Positions 1 to 5,382 of a stretch of 5,382 nt of DNA are shown here, one piece after another. A model generated the notes under the pieces. The model searched no databases, was not told where the DNA came from, and was given only the letters and a program-made list of their open reading frames with translations. Within the stretch, counting starts at the first letter, position 1, and each line of letters begins with the position of its first letter. The translations under genes and the position numbers were made by a program. Source of the DNA: Bacillota bacterium (lineage in GTDB: Bacteria > Bacillota > Clostridia > Peptostreptococcales > Anaerovoracaceae); the NCBI GenBank assembly GCA_029266295.1, contig JAQSXD010000295.1:1-5382 (forward strand), given 5' to 3'.

Positions 1-2
1 CG

Positions 3-8
3 TATAAT
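3..8 (+). promoter_or_regulatory. candidate -10 promoter element (TATAAT)
   Basis: A perfect TATAAT hexamer lies about 70 bases before the first gene's start codon. That would give a 5' leader of roughly 60 bases. The -35 region falls outside the window, so this rests on one hexamer in AT-rich DNA and is only suggestive. Confidence 0.3.
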
Positions 9-50
9 TCGCTATTCCTTTTCGGAGATTTCTTTTTCTTATAACTGCTA

Positions 51-65
51 TCCTTATAAAAAGGA
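51..65 (+). promoter_or_regulatory. small hairpin over the first gene's ribosome binding site
   Basis: TCCTT (51-55), a five-base loop and AAGGA (61-65) can form a 5-bp stem that pairs with the first half of the Shine-Dalgarno sequence. It could damp translation or respond to temperature, but five mostly weak pairs are easily opened and may be a chance consequence of the purine-rich site. Confidence 0.25.
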
Positions 66-70
66 GGTGA
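61..70 (+). promoter_or_regulatory. ribosome binding site that decides a TTG start
   Basis: AAGGAGGTGA matches the anti-Shine-Dalgarno end of 16S rRNA over ten bases. A GTG in the same frame at 67-69 lies inside this site and so cannot be its target. The TTG at 76-78 sits eight bases after AAGGAGG, a normal spacing, and is taken as the start. Confidence 0.75.
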
Positions 71-75
71 CCCCT

Positions 76-969
76 TTGAAAAAACGAAATGATGATCAAG
101 CCAAGCATAGCTCCGAACAGTATAAAAGAATTGCCAACTCAAAAGGGAACAAAGCCCTGCACCGGACTGTGCGTGGAAATGATAAAAGCGAATTTTCTCT
201 TTCCAAACGCATCACAAACCTGCTGTTTGCGGGCACTGTGCTAGCAGGGAGCATGTTCTCTATCCCAGCAACAGCGGGATTCGCTGATGCACAGTCACTG
301 AACGATAATGGCTTTCCAGTTCTCAACAGTACATCAGAATATGGTCACGGCGCTAAGGGGGGTGGCAGCAGTCGAAAAGAAAGCTCTGCCGATTTCTCTC
401 CCCCCTCTGCAGACTCAGAGGGCAAATACCCGTCACTTGCGGAATATATCGGCAAGCTTTTCTGCACAGCCTGCGGCAAGCACTGTCCACTAACTGCGCC
501 TCAGTGCGGAATCGGCAGTTCCCAGTATCAGCAGGCTGCTATGCTTTATGAGAATACTGTATCCTCTGCTTCTGTGCAATCATCTAACCTCACCGACAAA
601 ACCGATGTAAATACCACTCTGGATCATTCTCAAAGCGATAATAGTGATGAGGCTCTACAGAATTTCTTGAGTGGCCTCATCTGTACCGGTTGTGGCCGAC
701 ACTGTCCCCTCACTGCACTGCAGTGCAGCAGAGGAAACGTCTATTTGGAACAGGCAAAAGTAGATTTCGCTGCCCAGCAGGGGGCAGAATCCACTGCGCA
801 GACTACAAACTTGCAAGCTGATCAAAAAAACGCAGAATCATACTTACTGGAAAATGTCATGGAGTATGCACCCTTTGGCGGTCTGATGGTAGGTGGCGTG
901 TTTTACAGCATTGAACTCTTAAAGAAAAAGAAAGCTTCAAATGATTCACCAGATAATTTATGGAGGTGA
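76..969 (+). CDS. exported membrane-anchored protein with two Cys4 (probable Fe-S) motifs
   Basis: I do not recognise a named family. From the TTG start it has 297 residues. A polar basic N-terminus (1-43) leads into a hydrophobic export signal at about 48-70, ending in IPATA or FADA, possible signal peptidase sites. Two near-identical motifs follow: CTACGKHCPLTAPQC (C130, C133, C137, C144) and CTGCGRHCPLTALQC (C203, C206, C210, C217). Each has the spacing C-x2-C-x3-C-x6-C, enough ligands for one [4Fe-4S] or other metal centre. They are joined by Ser/Thr/Asn/Gln-rich linkers. Near the C-terminus a hydrophobic stretch (about 264-282) followed by KKKK suggests an anchor with the bulk of the protein outside. 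The next gene is a NapH-like ferredoxin membrane protein whose ribosome binding site lies within this gene's last codons, so the two are probably co-translated. A role as the extracytoplasmic electron carrier of the pair is inference. The absence of CxxCH argues against c-type haem. Confidence 0.85.
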   Translation: MKKRNDDQAKHSSEQYKRIANSKGNKALHRTVRGNDKSEFSLSKRITNLLFAGTVLAGSMFSIPATAGFADAQSLNDNGFPVLNSTSEYGHGAKGGGSSRKESSADFSPPSADSEGKYPSLAEYIGKLFCTACGKHCPLTAPQCGIGSSQYQQAAMLYENTVSSASVQSSNLTDKTDVNTTLDHSQSDNSDEALQNFLSGLICTGCGRHCPLTALQCSRGNVYLEQAKVDFAAQQGAESTAQTTNLQADQKNAESYLLENVMEYAPFGGLMVGGVFYSIELLKKKKASNDSPDNLWR

Positions 970-973
970 AATG

Positions 974-1762
974 ATGCGACACAAGTTAATCCAGTCTATT
1001 AGACTACTCATCCAAATCTTGTTTATGGTAGGACTGACGACCAGCCTGATTGGCGGCTTCATGAACATCTGGCCCGGCATCCTAATTTCCATATTCTTTC
1101 TGTCTGCCATCGCCGGTAATTTCTATTGTGGATGGATCTGTCCCTTTGGCTCCATACAGGAATGGCTTGGTAAGCTGGGCTCTCTCTTTATGAAACAAAA
1201 GCTCCATATGCCAAGAAAATTCCAACAGGTACTGCAGTTTTCCAGATACCTAGTGTATGCCTTCCTCTCTCTCAGTGCAGCCATGGGCATTGCTGGTGCC
1301 TTATCTCAAAGCAGTTCCTTTAATTCCAATTACTACTTCCTTTCTCTTTCCAACGCTGATAACATATTACAACTCAGCCAGCTTGTCAGTATCCCTGCCA
1401 TGGTCTTTATGACCATATATCTTGTCACTGCATTATTCTTTGATCGTCCCTTCTGCAACTATCTCTGTCCAGACGCTGTGAAGTACTCTTTGCTCAGCTT
1501 TATGCGTGTGTTCACCATCCGTCGCAATTCAAACCACTGTGTTGGCTGCAACAAGTGCAGCCACGCTTGCCCCATGCAAATTGATGTGGCGCATGCCCAC
1601 AACCTGCGAAATGCCAACTGTATTCACTGCATGCAATGTGTTGCATCCTGTCCAATTAAGAATACTCTGAGCTATGGTTTCTGCAAAAGACAAACACCAG
1701 AAATCTCAACCTGTGAGGAAACATATAACCCAGCTTCTATATGTAAACACAAAACCCTGTAA
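974..1762 (+). CDS. NapH-like 4Fe-4S polytopic membrane protein
   Basis: This is a 262-residue membrane electron-transfer protein of the NapH/NosR/CcoG-like group (Fer4_5 type). Several hydrophobic segments are visible, at about 8-50, 88-110 and 138-160. The membrane part carries CGWICPFG (C52, C56) and a second CNYLCP (C161, C165), the paired CxxxCP signatures of the family. The cytoplasmic C-terminal part has two classical ferredoxin motifs, CVGCNKCSHACP (C189, C192, C195, C199) and CIHCMQCVASCP (C216, C219, C222, C226), giving two [4Fe-4S] clusters. In characterised relatives such proteins move electrons between the quinol pool or cytoplasmic donors and an extracytoplasmic acceptor. Here the likely partner is the Cys-motif protein just upstream, four bases away. 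GGAGG at 962-966 is seven bases before ATG 974; ATG 971 is a near-equal alternative, and an ATG at 941 is unlikely because it lies upstream of that site. Length is close to NapH (about 290), but no nap genes are nearby, so the symbol is withheld. Confidence 0.9.
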   Translation: MRHKLIQSIRLLIQILFMVGLTTSLIGGFMNIWPGILISIFFLSAIAGNFYCGWICPFGSIQEWLGKLGSLFMKQKLHMPRKFQQVLQFSRYLVYAFLSLSAAMGIAGALSQSSSFNSNYYFLSLSNADNILQLSQLVSIPAMVFMTIYLVTALFFDRPFCNYLCPDAVKYSLLSFMRVFTIRRNSNHCVGCNKCSHACPMQIDVAHAHNLRNANCIHCMQCVASCPIKNTLSYGFCKRQTPEISTCEETYNPASICKHKTL

Positions 1763-1788
1763 TCATTACAATTACAGGGCTTTCCTTT
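1755..1788. terminator. intrinsic terminator, probably bidirectional
   Basis: CCCTGTAAT (1755-1763) pairs perfectly with ATTACAGGG (1771-1779) across a seven-base loop, followed on the + strand by a T-rich run (CTTTCCTTT). The left arm includes the stop codon of the NapH-like gene. On the opposite strand the same stem is followed by TTTTGTGTTT, so it may also stop leftward transcription coming from the DUF4003 gene. Confidence 0.85.
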
Positions 1789-1963
1789 ATGGGTTGTGCG
1801 GCAATGGTTACGATTCTTTCTTTAATAAATAGCCATAGGTTCTCACAGCTTATAACGTCCACGACGGAAATATAGTGGAAACGCTTTTTCTCCTCTGCAA
1901 CGCTTTCGAAGCGAGATCATTGTTGCCTCACCTTCTCCTAAACGATAGACGAAATTCGGCAAA

Positions 1964-1976
1964 TAAACATAATGGG
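1964..1976. repeat. 13-bp direct repeat, left copy
   Basis: TAAACATAATGGG occurs here and again at 3266-3278 in the same orientation, bracketing the DUF4003 gene and the sequence after it (1302 bases apart). The match ends abruptly on both sides. A window of this size can contain such a pair by chance. Confidence 0.4.
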
Positions 1977-2091
1977 AAGTTCTAATCAGTGTTAAAGTTA
2001 CCTCACTTACTTATTTCCTAAAAGCGTTTTGCATACCCACATCGGCGGCAAAGCTCCTCGCTAGGTTGTCGTGCCGAAAAGCCTTTGTAAA

Positions 2092-2109
2092 GTGACTGTG
2101 CACGGTCAC
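2092..2109. repeat. 18-bp near-perfect palindrome
   Basis: GTGACTGTGCACGGTCAC is symmetric in 16 of 18 positions, centred on GTGCAC. It lies about 90 bases past the end of the DUF4003 gene. No T-run follows on either strand, so it is not a standard terminator. A protein-binding site is possible; chance is also plausible at this length. Confidence 0.35.
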
Positions 2110-2197
2110 CAGACAGAATTTGAGAAAGGTTCTTAATAAAGCAGACGCTTTTGATCGCCTCATTTTGGTAAACGGCATTTTCCTACTCATAACTTTC

Positions 2198-3184
2198 TTA
2201 TCCATGATTTGCCGCGCTTGCCGCCGCTGCGCTTCCGGCAACAGCCGCGCACATCGCGGCTTGCTGAGCCACGAGTAGGGAAACCGTGCCGTTTAAAGCC
2301 GCTGTCTGCATGGCACCATTCTGAATGAAATCCTTTTGGGCGAGAATCCCGGCATACATCAGGCGCTGCTTGCCGGTAACACCACTGAAAAAGCCAAAGC
2401 CCTTTTGGGCGGATAGCCATCCGTCGATTTCAATTAGTTTAGCGATAATTTCATCGGAATCCCCGTCTGTCATAGCGAGAACGCCCAACGTGGGTAGCTC
2501 ATATTCCGTACCGTATTTATATCCCACGGCTTTTAACTTGTTGAAAAGGGTCATCGTTCGTTCGCATTTTTCTTCAGTCTGACCCTCACACAGAGCGAGT
2601 ACATGGCTAAGCGACTGCACGGCATTGCCTGAGAAAAAATATGGTTTCAGCGTATGATAGCAAACTTCCACATCACGGATCAGATTATCATCGGACTGAT
2701 TCGACAGAGCCATCAATGCGCAGAACGCGCTATCTTCTCCGGAGGTCAGGAAAGGATGCGCCGATTTCATCCTTTCATAGAGAAGTCTGGTACGGGCGGC
2801 AACGCGCCCATACTCATTTTGCTCTATCATCTGAGCAATGACCATTGCTGCCAGCGGAAGGTATACAGAACCCCAGAAATCCTTTTTGAGTAATTCGTAT
2901 ACCTCCAGGCCATGACCCAGCGTCTGCTCCGGGTTGGCGCTGACCGCAAGCATTGAGGCAATCGGCGATCTTGCGGTGCTGCGGAAATTGGAAAACACTC
3001 CGAACTTCTGATTCAGAAGATCCTTGCAGAACTGCAAAGTGCCTTCATCAACTCTTTTATCCTTCGCAGTATATATTCCGGCGCAGGCCAGATGGACAAG
3101 CCCACCGTCCCAGCCAAATACTAACTTTATCCGTTCTTTGTTTTCAATGAAAAGCTCACAGCATAGGCGTGTCTGTTCGTTCAT
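2198..3184 (-). CDS. DUF4003 family protein
   Basis: This encodes a 328-residue protein that I recognise as the DUF4003 family of Firmicutes, whose function is not known. It is mostly predicted helix. Recognisable segments are FRSTARSPIASML (about 68-80), WGSVYLPLAAMVIAQM (about 104-119), HPFLTSGEDSAFCALMA (about 143-159) and SGNAVQSLSHVLAL (about 185-198). The C-terminus (about 298-328) is very rich in Ala and ends AAAASAANHG, as in other members. No signal peptide is evident, and a cytoplasmic location is likely. The start is set by AAGGAG (3191-3196), six bases before ATG 3184; ATG 3187 is only three bases away from it. The open frame continues up to an ATG at 3322, but that extension would overlap the preceding gene's end and lies upstream of the ribosome binding site. 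It follows the YTG-repeat gene on the same strand after a 125-base gap, so it may have its own promoter. Confidence 0.9.
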   Translation of the reverse strand: MNEQTRLCCELFIENKERIKLVFGWDGGLVHLACAGIYTAKDKRVDEGTLQFCKDLLNQKFGVFSNFRSTARSPIASMLAVSANPEQTLGHGLEVYELLKKDFWGSVYLPLAAMVIAQMIEQNEYGRVAARTRLLYERMKSAHPFLTSGEDSAFCALMALSNQSDDNLIRDVEVCYHTLKPYFFSGNAVQSLSHVLALCEGQTEEKCERTMTLFNKLKAVGYKYGTEYELPTLGVLAMTDGDSDEIIAKLIEIDGWLSAQKGFGFFSGVTGKQRLMYAGILAQKDFIQNGAMQTAALNGTVSLLVAQQAAMCAAVAGSAAAASAANHG

Positions 3185-3190
3185 CATTTT

Positions 3191-3196
3191 CTCCTT
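3191..3196 (-). promoter_or_regulatory. ribosome binding site of the DUF4003 gene
   Basis: AAGGAG on the minus strand is six bases before ATG 3184. It rules out the longer upstream frame starting at 3322. Confidence 0.75.
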
Positions 3197-3219
3197 TTCT
3201 GCTTTCGGATCGTTATTAC

Positions 3220-3233
3220 TATGATAGATCATA
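3220..3233. promoter_or_regulatory. inverted repeat upstream of DUF4003, possible operator or promoter element
   Basis: TATGAT, two spacer bases and ATCATA form an uninterrupted 6-bp dyad 36 bases before the DUF4003 start. On the minus strand both arms (TATGAT and TATCAT) resemble a -10 box in five of six positions, but I see no good -35 at the right spacing. It may be an operator overlapping a weak promoter. Confidence 0.3.
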
Positions 3234-3265
3234 TAAATAATTAGGCAGGATTGGCCTATACAGAG

Positions 3266-3278
3266 TAAACATAATGGG
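3266..3278. repeat. 13-bp direct repeat, right copy
   Basis: This is the second copy of TAAACATAATGGG, in the gap between the YTG-repeat gene and the DUF4003 gene. See the left copy at 1964-1976. Confidence 0.4.
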
Positions 3279-3309
3279 TAACTGATAATACTATAGCGTG
3301 GAATAATGA

Positions 3310-3573
3310 CTAACTTCTCCACCCAATATTCCTTAAGGCATACTCAATCGTTTCCGCTTCCCTTATCATACCGATTTTACGTAATTCCCTTGCAAATATC
3401 GGCCAAGGCGGGTGAATAGCCATGTGCGGATTTGAATCTGGTCCAGTATATAGTCCTCCGCCGACTCCAGTATATAGTCCTCCTCCTACTCCGGTGTAAG
3501 CTCCTCCACCGACTCCAGTATATAGTCCTCCTCCTACTCCGGTGTAAGCTCCTCCACCGACTCCAGTGTACAT
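3310..3573 (-). CDS. YTGVGGG tandem-repeat small protein with PPWP C-terminus
   Basis: From the first ATG it has 87 residues. Residues 1-40 are five copies of an 8-residue unit, (M/A/L)YTGVGGG, followed by LYTGP. The C-terminal part (about 46-87) reads NPHMAIHPPWPIFARELRK and continues into a short amphipathic helix. I recall similar small bacterial proteins with YTGPGGG repeats and a PPWP-type end; their function is unknown to me. The ATG at 3573 is poorly placed: the GGAGG before it is one base away, and the codons just upstream already encode VGGG, part of another repeat unit. In the same frame an ATA at 3601-3603 has AAAGGA six bases ahead and overlaps the helicase stop as ATAG, which would give a 97-residue protein beginning (M)AVNKHVGGG. 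No ATG, GTG or TTG lies in between. It follows the helicase-nuclease gene closely and is probably co-transcribed with it. Confidence 0.75.
   Translation of the reverse strand: MYTGVGGGAYTGVGGGLYTGVGGGAYTGVGGGLYTGVGGGLYTGPDSNPHMAIHPPWPIFARELRKIGMIREAETIEYALRNIGWRS
3463..3558. repeat. two perfect 48-bp tandem copies within a 24-bp repeat array
   Basis: 3463-3510 and 3511-3558 are identical over 48 bases. Each holds two 24-bp units that differ in synonymous codons and in the Ala/Leu position. Degenerate units continue on both sides, so the 24-bp periodicity spans about 3440-3582. Perfect identity at the 48-bp level suggests a recent duplication by slippage or recombination, and thus possible copy-number variation between strains. 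Confidence 0.9.
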
Positions 3574-3599
3574 TCCTCCACCAACGTGTTTATTTACCG

Positions 3600-5382
3600 C
3601 TATGTATCGTCCTTTAGAGCAAACATGCTTAATTGTTCTGTAGAATCATCTGACGAGGACAACTTTGCTTTAGGCTCTTTAGTCGCAGATTTTGCTTTAT
3701 TCCCTGATGCACCCTTAGTTTTCGACGATACTTTTCCCTTTGAAGCAGAGGCAGGTTTACTCTTATTCTTGGATGCCGATGTTGTCGACTTAGAAGAATC
3801 TTCTTCATCAGCTTTCTTTCGGTGAGCAAAATACTTGTCCACTTCCTTGCGCGCCTTTTGCGTTGGAATCTTTGCAGCCATTCGTTCAAGCTTCAGATCA
3901 CCTTCACGCATGATCTGATAGTGCTTAGGATCATTTTGACAAACCCAGCGCGGCTGATTCTTCATCACGAAGCAATAATCACCACAACATTGGCAACGAA
4001 GAACACCTTCATACGGATACTGCTGATCCACGCTCCGGCTGTAATCCCCATTACGACACTTCCAGTATACACCAGTATTGCCTTCACTCAGAAGCATTTC
4101 TTCGCCACAGATTGGACACTTCAGCTCTACCTTTTGCTCGACGGCACCATTGATGTACTGAATGTCATAAATCTTTTCGTACTCAGCCGTGATTTCTCGG
4201 TTGCAATGTCGGTGCATAATTTCTCCAGTTTCACCGGAAAAACTTAAAGCATTAAGTGATCCCATCCATACGGCAGAATCATCAATGAACACCAATTTTT
4301 CGTGCATTCCTTTTTTATGGAGTACTTCAACACCTATCGCAGATAGCTCTGCCTCCAGCTTCTTGTACTGTTGAAGGTCGTTCTTACCACGATCTTCATA
4401 GGCTTTCGTAACCACGATGATTCTTTTGCCTGCAGTAATAGCATCTTTAAAATCTGGCAAAATCAAAGAGATACGGTTGCCAGTAATAAAAGGCGAGTAA
4501 ATAATCAACCGCTTTTTGAAACTGTGAACATCCTCCAAAAAATACTCGTAAAACGTATCTTCTCTACAGATAATGTGTTTTGCATCAGTTGCCCCATCGC
4601 CAACATATACTCTTGGCTTCGCAAACAACAGGTTCGGAAAAGCCTGTTTGGCATCAGTAATCGAAAATTTCTGATCGTCTACCAGGTAATCGAGCAACTG
4701 GCTCAGAGCATTGTTCTTGGCACGCTGCCTGCAATACTTGATATTACCAACCACAAAGAGCTTGAACCTTGCACGGGTAACAGCAACATTGAAGAGCTTC
4801 TGCAGTTCCTTATTCATCTCGGCATCGGGCATGAACAGATTGGCACGCCAATGCGGTTCATCCAGGACAAGATCGAAAATGACAATGTCCCCCTCATTTC
4901 CCTGAAAGCTGTGAATCGTACCTGCTTTGATGAGATTAGCATCTTCAGGAAGGCCACGCTGCTCATATTCGAATTTGACCAATTGCTTAATGCGCTCAAC
5001 ATGCGGCTTATATGGCGCAACTATTAAAACCTTGGGTGATTTTAACGGCTGTTTTGATTCCTGCATTTTTTTGACATCCTGCTGTAGCCAATGAAATGCC
5101 ATCTCAATATCAAGTGCAGCCGAGAAACAGTTTAAGCGGCTATGGCTTTTTCCCTGTGGAATAGCTGTCACCCATGCATGTAATCCGGAAGTATCAACAA
5201 GTTCGACACTGTGTGCTTTTTTATTTTCAGGATACCAATCATAAAACTTATTGCGTTCTTCCACACGGCGAGGCTCAGTGTCATTCGACTTAAGACTACC
5301 GTAGTCCCTGTAATACAGGTTAGCGATATCTGCAATTTCTTTTTCCATACGGAACTGGTCGTTAAGCATTACGAAGTTTGCA
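3600..5382 (-). CDS. SF1 helicase-PLD nuclease fusion protein (5' end outside window)
   Basis: This is the C-terminal part of a large protein; the frame is open through the window edge. Numbering is from the first in-window Met (5369). LNDQFRM (2-8), GTIHSFQGNEGD (150-161) and FNVAVTRAR (193-201) are late motifs of an Upf1/Dna2-like SF1 helicase (COG1112 type); Walker A and B must lie upstream. Residues about 262-405 form a phospholipase-D-family nuclease domain with a full HKD motif (H356, K358, D363, G370, S371, N373). Two zinc-ribbon-like elements follow: C418/C421/C438, lacking a clear fourth ligand, and C459/C462/C477/H483. Residues about 521-578 are a disordered Ser/Lys/Ala-rich tail ending in QLSMF. 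Helicase followed by PLD in one chain is the layout reported for type II Mokosh anti-phage proteins, so a nucleic-acid-targeting defence role is plausible but inferred. The absent N-terminus prevents a firm assignment. The Met at 5369 is internal: the preceding codons ANFV continue the helicase motif. Confidence 0.9.
   Translation of the reverse strand, partial: ANFVMLNDQFRMEKEIADIANLYYRDYGSLKSNDTEPRRVEERNKFYDWYPENKKAHSVELVDTSGLHAWVTAIPQGKSHSRLNCFSAALDIEMAFHWLQQDVKKMQESKQPLKSPKVLIVAPYKPHVERIKQLVKFEYEQRGLPEDANLIKAGTIHSFQGNEGDIVIFDLVLDEPHWRANLFMPDAEMNKELQKLFNVAVTRARFKLFVVGNIKYCRQRAKNNALSQLLDYLVDDQKFSITDAKQAFPNLLFAKPRVYVGDGATDAKHIICREDTFYEYFLEDVHSFKKRLIIYSPFITGNRISLILPDFKDAITAGKRIIVVTKAYEDRGKNDLQQYKKLEAELSAIGVEVLHKKGMHEKLVFIDDSAVWMGSLNALSFSGETGEIMHRHCNREITAEYEKIYDIQYINGAVEQKVELKCPICGEEMLLSEGNTGVYWKCRNGDYSRSVDQQYPYEGVLRCQCCGDYCFVMKNQPRWVCQNDPKHYQIMREGDLKLERMAAKIPTQKARKEVDKYFAHRKKADEEDSSKSTTSASKNKSKPASASKGKVSSKTKGASGNKAKSATKEPKAKLSSSDDSTEQLSMFALKDDT
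3621..3635 (-). other. QLSMF, candidate sliding-clamp binding peptide
   Basis: These codons give QLSMF (579-583) seven residues from the end of the helicase-nuclease. It matches the bacterial beta-clamp binding consensus QL(S/D)LF except Met for Leu, a conservative change. Its place at the end of a flexible charged tail is typical of real clamp-binding peptides. Confidence 0.5.

Larger units (their letters stand above)
1789..2197. other. gene-poor stretch with open-frame remnants on the minus strand
   Basis: No convincing gene is seen in these roughly 400 bases. On the minus strand one frame is open from 2182 down to a TAG at 2018-2020 without any ATG; it contains SARQPSEELCRRCGYAKRF. Another frame, broken by a TAA at 2011-2013, stays open down to a TGA at 1843-1845 and reads RTSHYVYLPNFVYRLGEGEA and onward. 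Within it, an ATG at 1918-1920 preceded by AGGTGAGG could start a 25-residue peptide. The residue mix looks more protein-like than random, but neither frame has a good start and full length. A decayed gene, or a dispersed non-coding repeat, fits better than an intact gene. Confidence 0.4.

Noticed and set aside
130..790. c-type haem-binding sites in the first gene
   Set aside because: The Cys pairs are followed by Gly, not His (CTACG, CTGCG), so no CxxCH motif is present.
941..973. Upstream ATG for the NapH-like gene
   Set aside because: It lies inside the first gene with no ribosome binding site; the GGAGG at 962-966 points to ATG 971 or 974 instead.
2011..2241. Minus-strand frame of 76 codons
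   Set aside because: Its start lies inside the Ala-rich end of the DUF4003 gene in another frame and has no ribosome binding site; the sequence is not recognisable as a protein family.
2198..3322. Longer form of the DUF4003 protein starting at 3322
   Set aside because: The extra 46 residues overlap the end of the YTG-repeat gene, lie upstream of the ribosome binding site at 3191-3196, and do not belong to the family.
3440..3582. CRISPR-like array
   Set aside because: The 24-bp units are contiguous with no unique spacers and translate in frame as YTGVGGG, so this is a coding tandem repeat.
3574..3620. Programmed frameshift joining the helicase to the YTG-repeat frame
   Set aside because: No slippery heptamer is seen before the helicase TAG, and the ribosome binding site plus ATAG overlap explain the junction more simply.
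3822..4247. Plus-strand open frame of 141 codons
   Set aside because: It is antisense to the helicase-nuclease gene across the PLD and zinc-ribbon coding region, which has clear motifs; it has no ribosome binding site or recognisable domain.
4371..5027. Plus-strand open frame of 218 codons
   Set aside because: It is antisense to the conserved SF1 helicase motifs on the minus strand; its length is a by-product of that coding constraint.

Overview
The window looks like chromosomal DNA from a low-to-mid-GC Firmicute, most likely an anaerobic clostridial (gut-type) species. The reasons are strong AGGAGG-type ribosome binding sites, a TTG start codon, a DUF4003 protein, and a NapH-like ferredoxin membrane protein. 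The taxon is an inference; no rRNA or marker gene is present.

Left arm (1-1786, + strand): a compact two-gene redox operon. The first gene encodes an exported, membrane-anchored protein with two copies of a C-x2-C-x3-C-x6-C motif. The second encodes a NapH-type polytopic membrane protein with two classical [4Fe-4S] ferredoxin motifs. They are four bases apart, and the ribosome binding site of the second lies inside the end of the first. A hairpin terminator overlaps the stop codon of the second gene. Together they look like a membrane electron-transfer pair; donor and acceptor are unknown.

Centre (about 1787-2197): no convincing gene. This stretch holds minus-strand open-frame remnants, an 18-bp near-palindrome and one copy of a 13-bp direct repeat whose other copy lies upstream of the next gene.

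Right arm (2198-5382, - strand), read right to left: (i) the 3' part of a large SF1 (Upf1/Dna2-like) helicase fused to an HKD phospholipase-D-family nuclease domain, zinc-ribbon-like elements, a disordered Ser/Lys/Ala tail and a terminal QLSMF peptide resembling a sliding-clamp binding motif; (ii) a small protein of tandem YTGVGGG repeats with a PPWP-containing C-terminal part; (iii) a DUF4003 protein of unknown function. The helicase-nuclease has the domain order described for type II Mokosh anti-phage proteins, but its N-terminal half is outside the window. The repeat protein follows it directly, and its reading frame seems to begin at a non-standard codon overlapping the helicase stop.

The strongest leads are the helicase/PLD plus YTG-repeat pair as a possible defence module, the C-terminal clamp-binding-like peptide, and the paired double-Cys-motif protein with its NapH-like partner.
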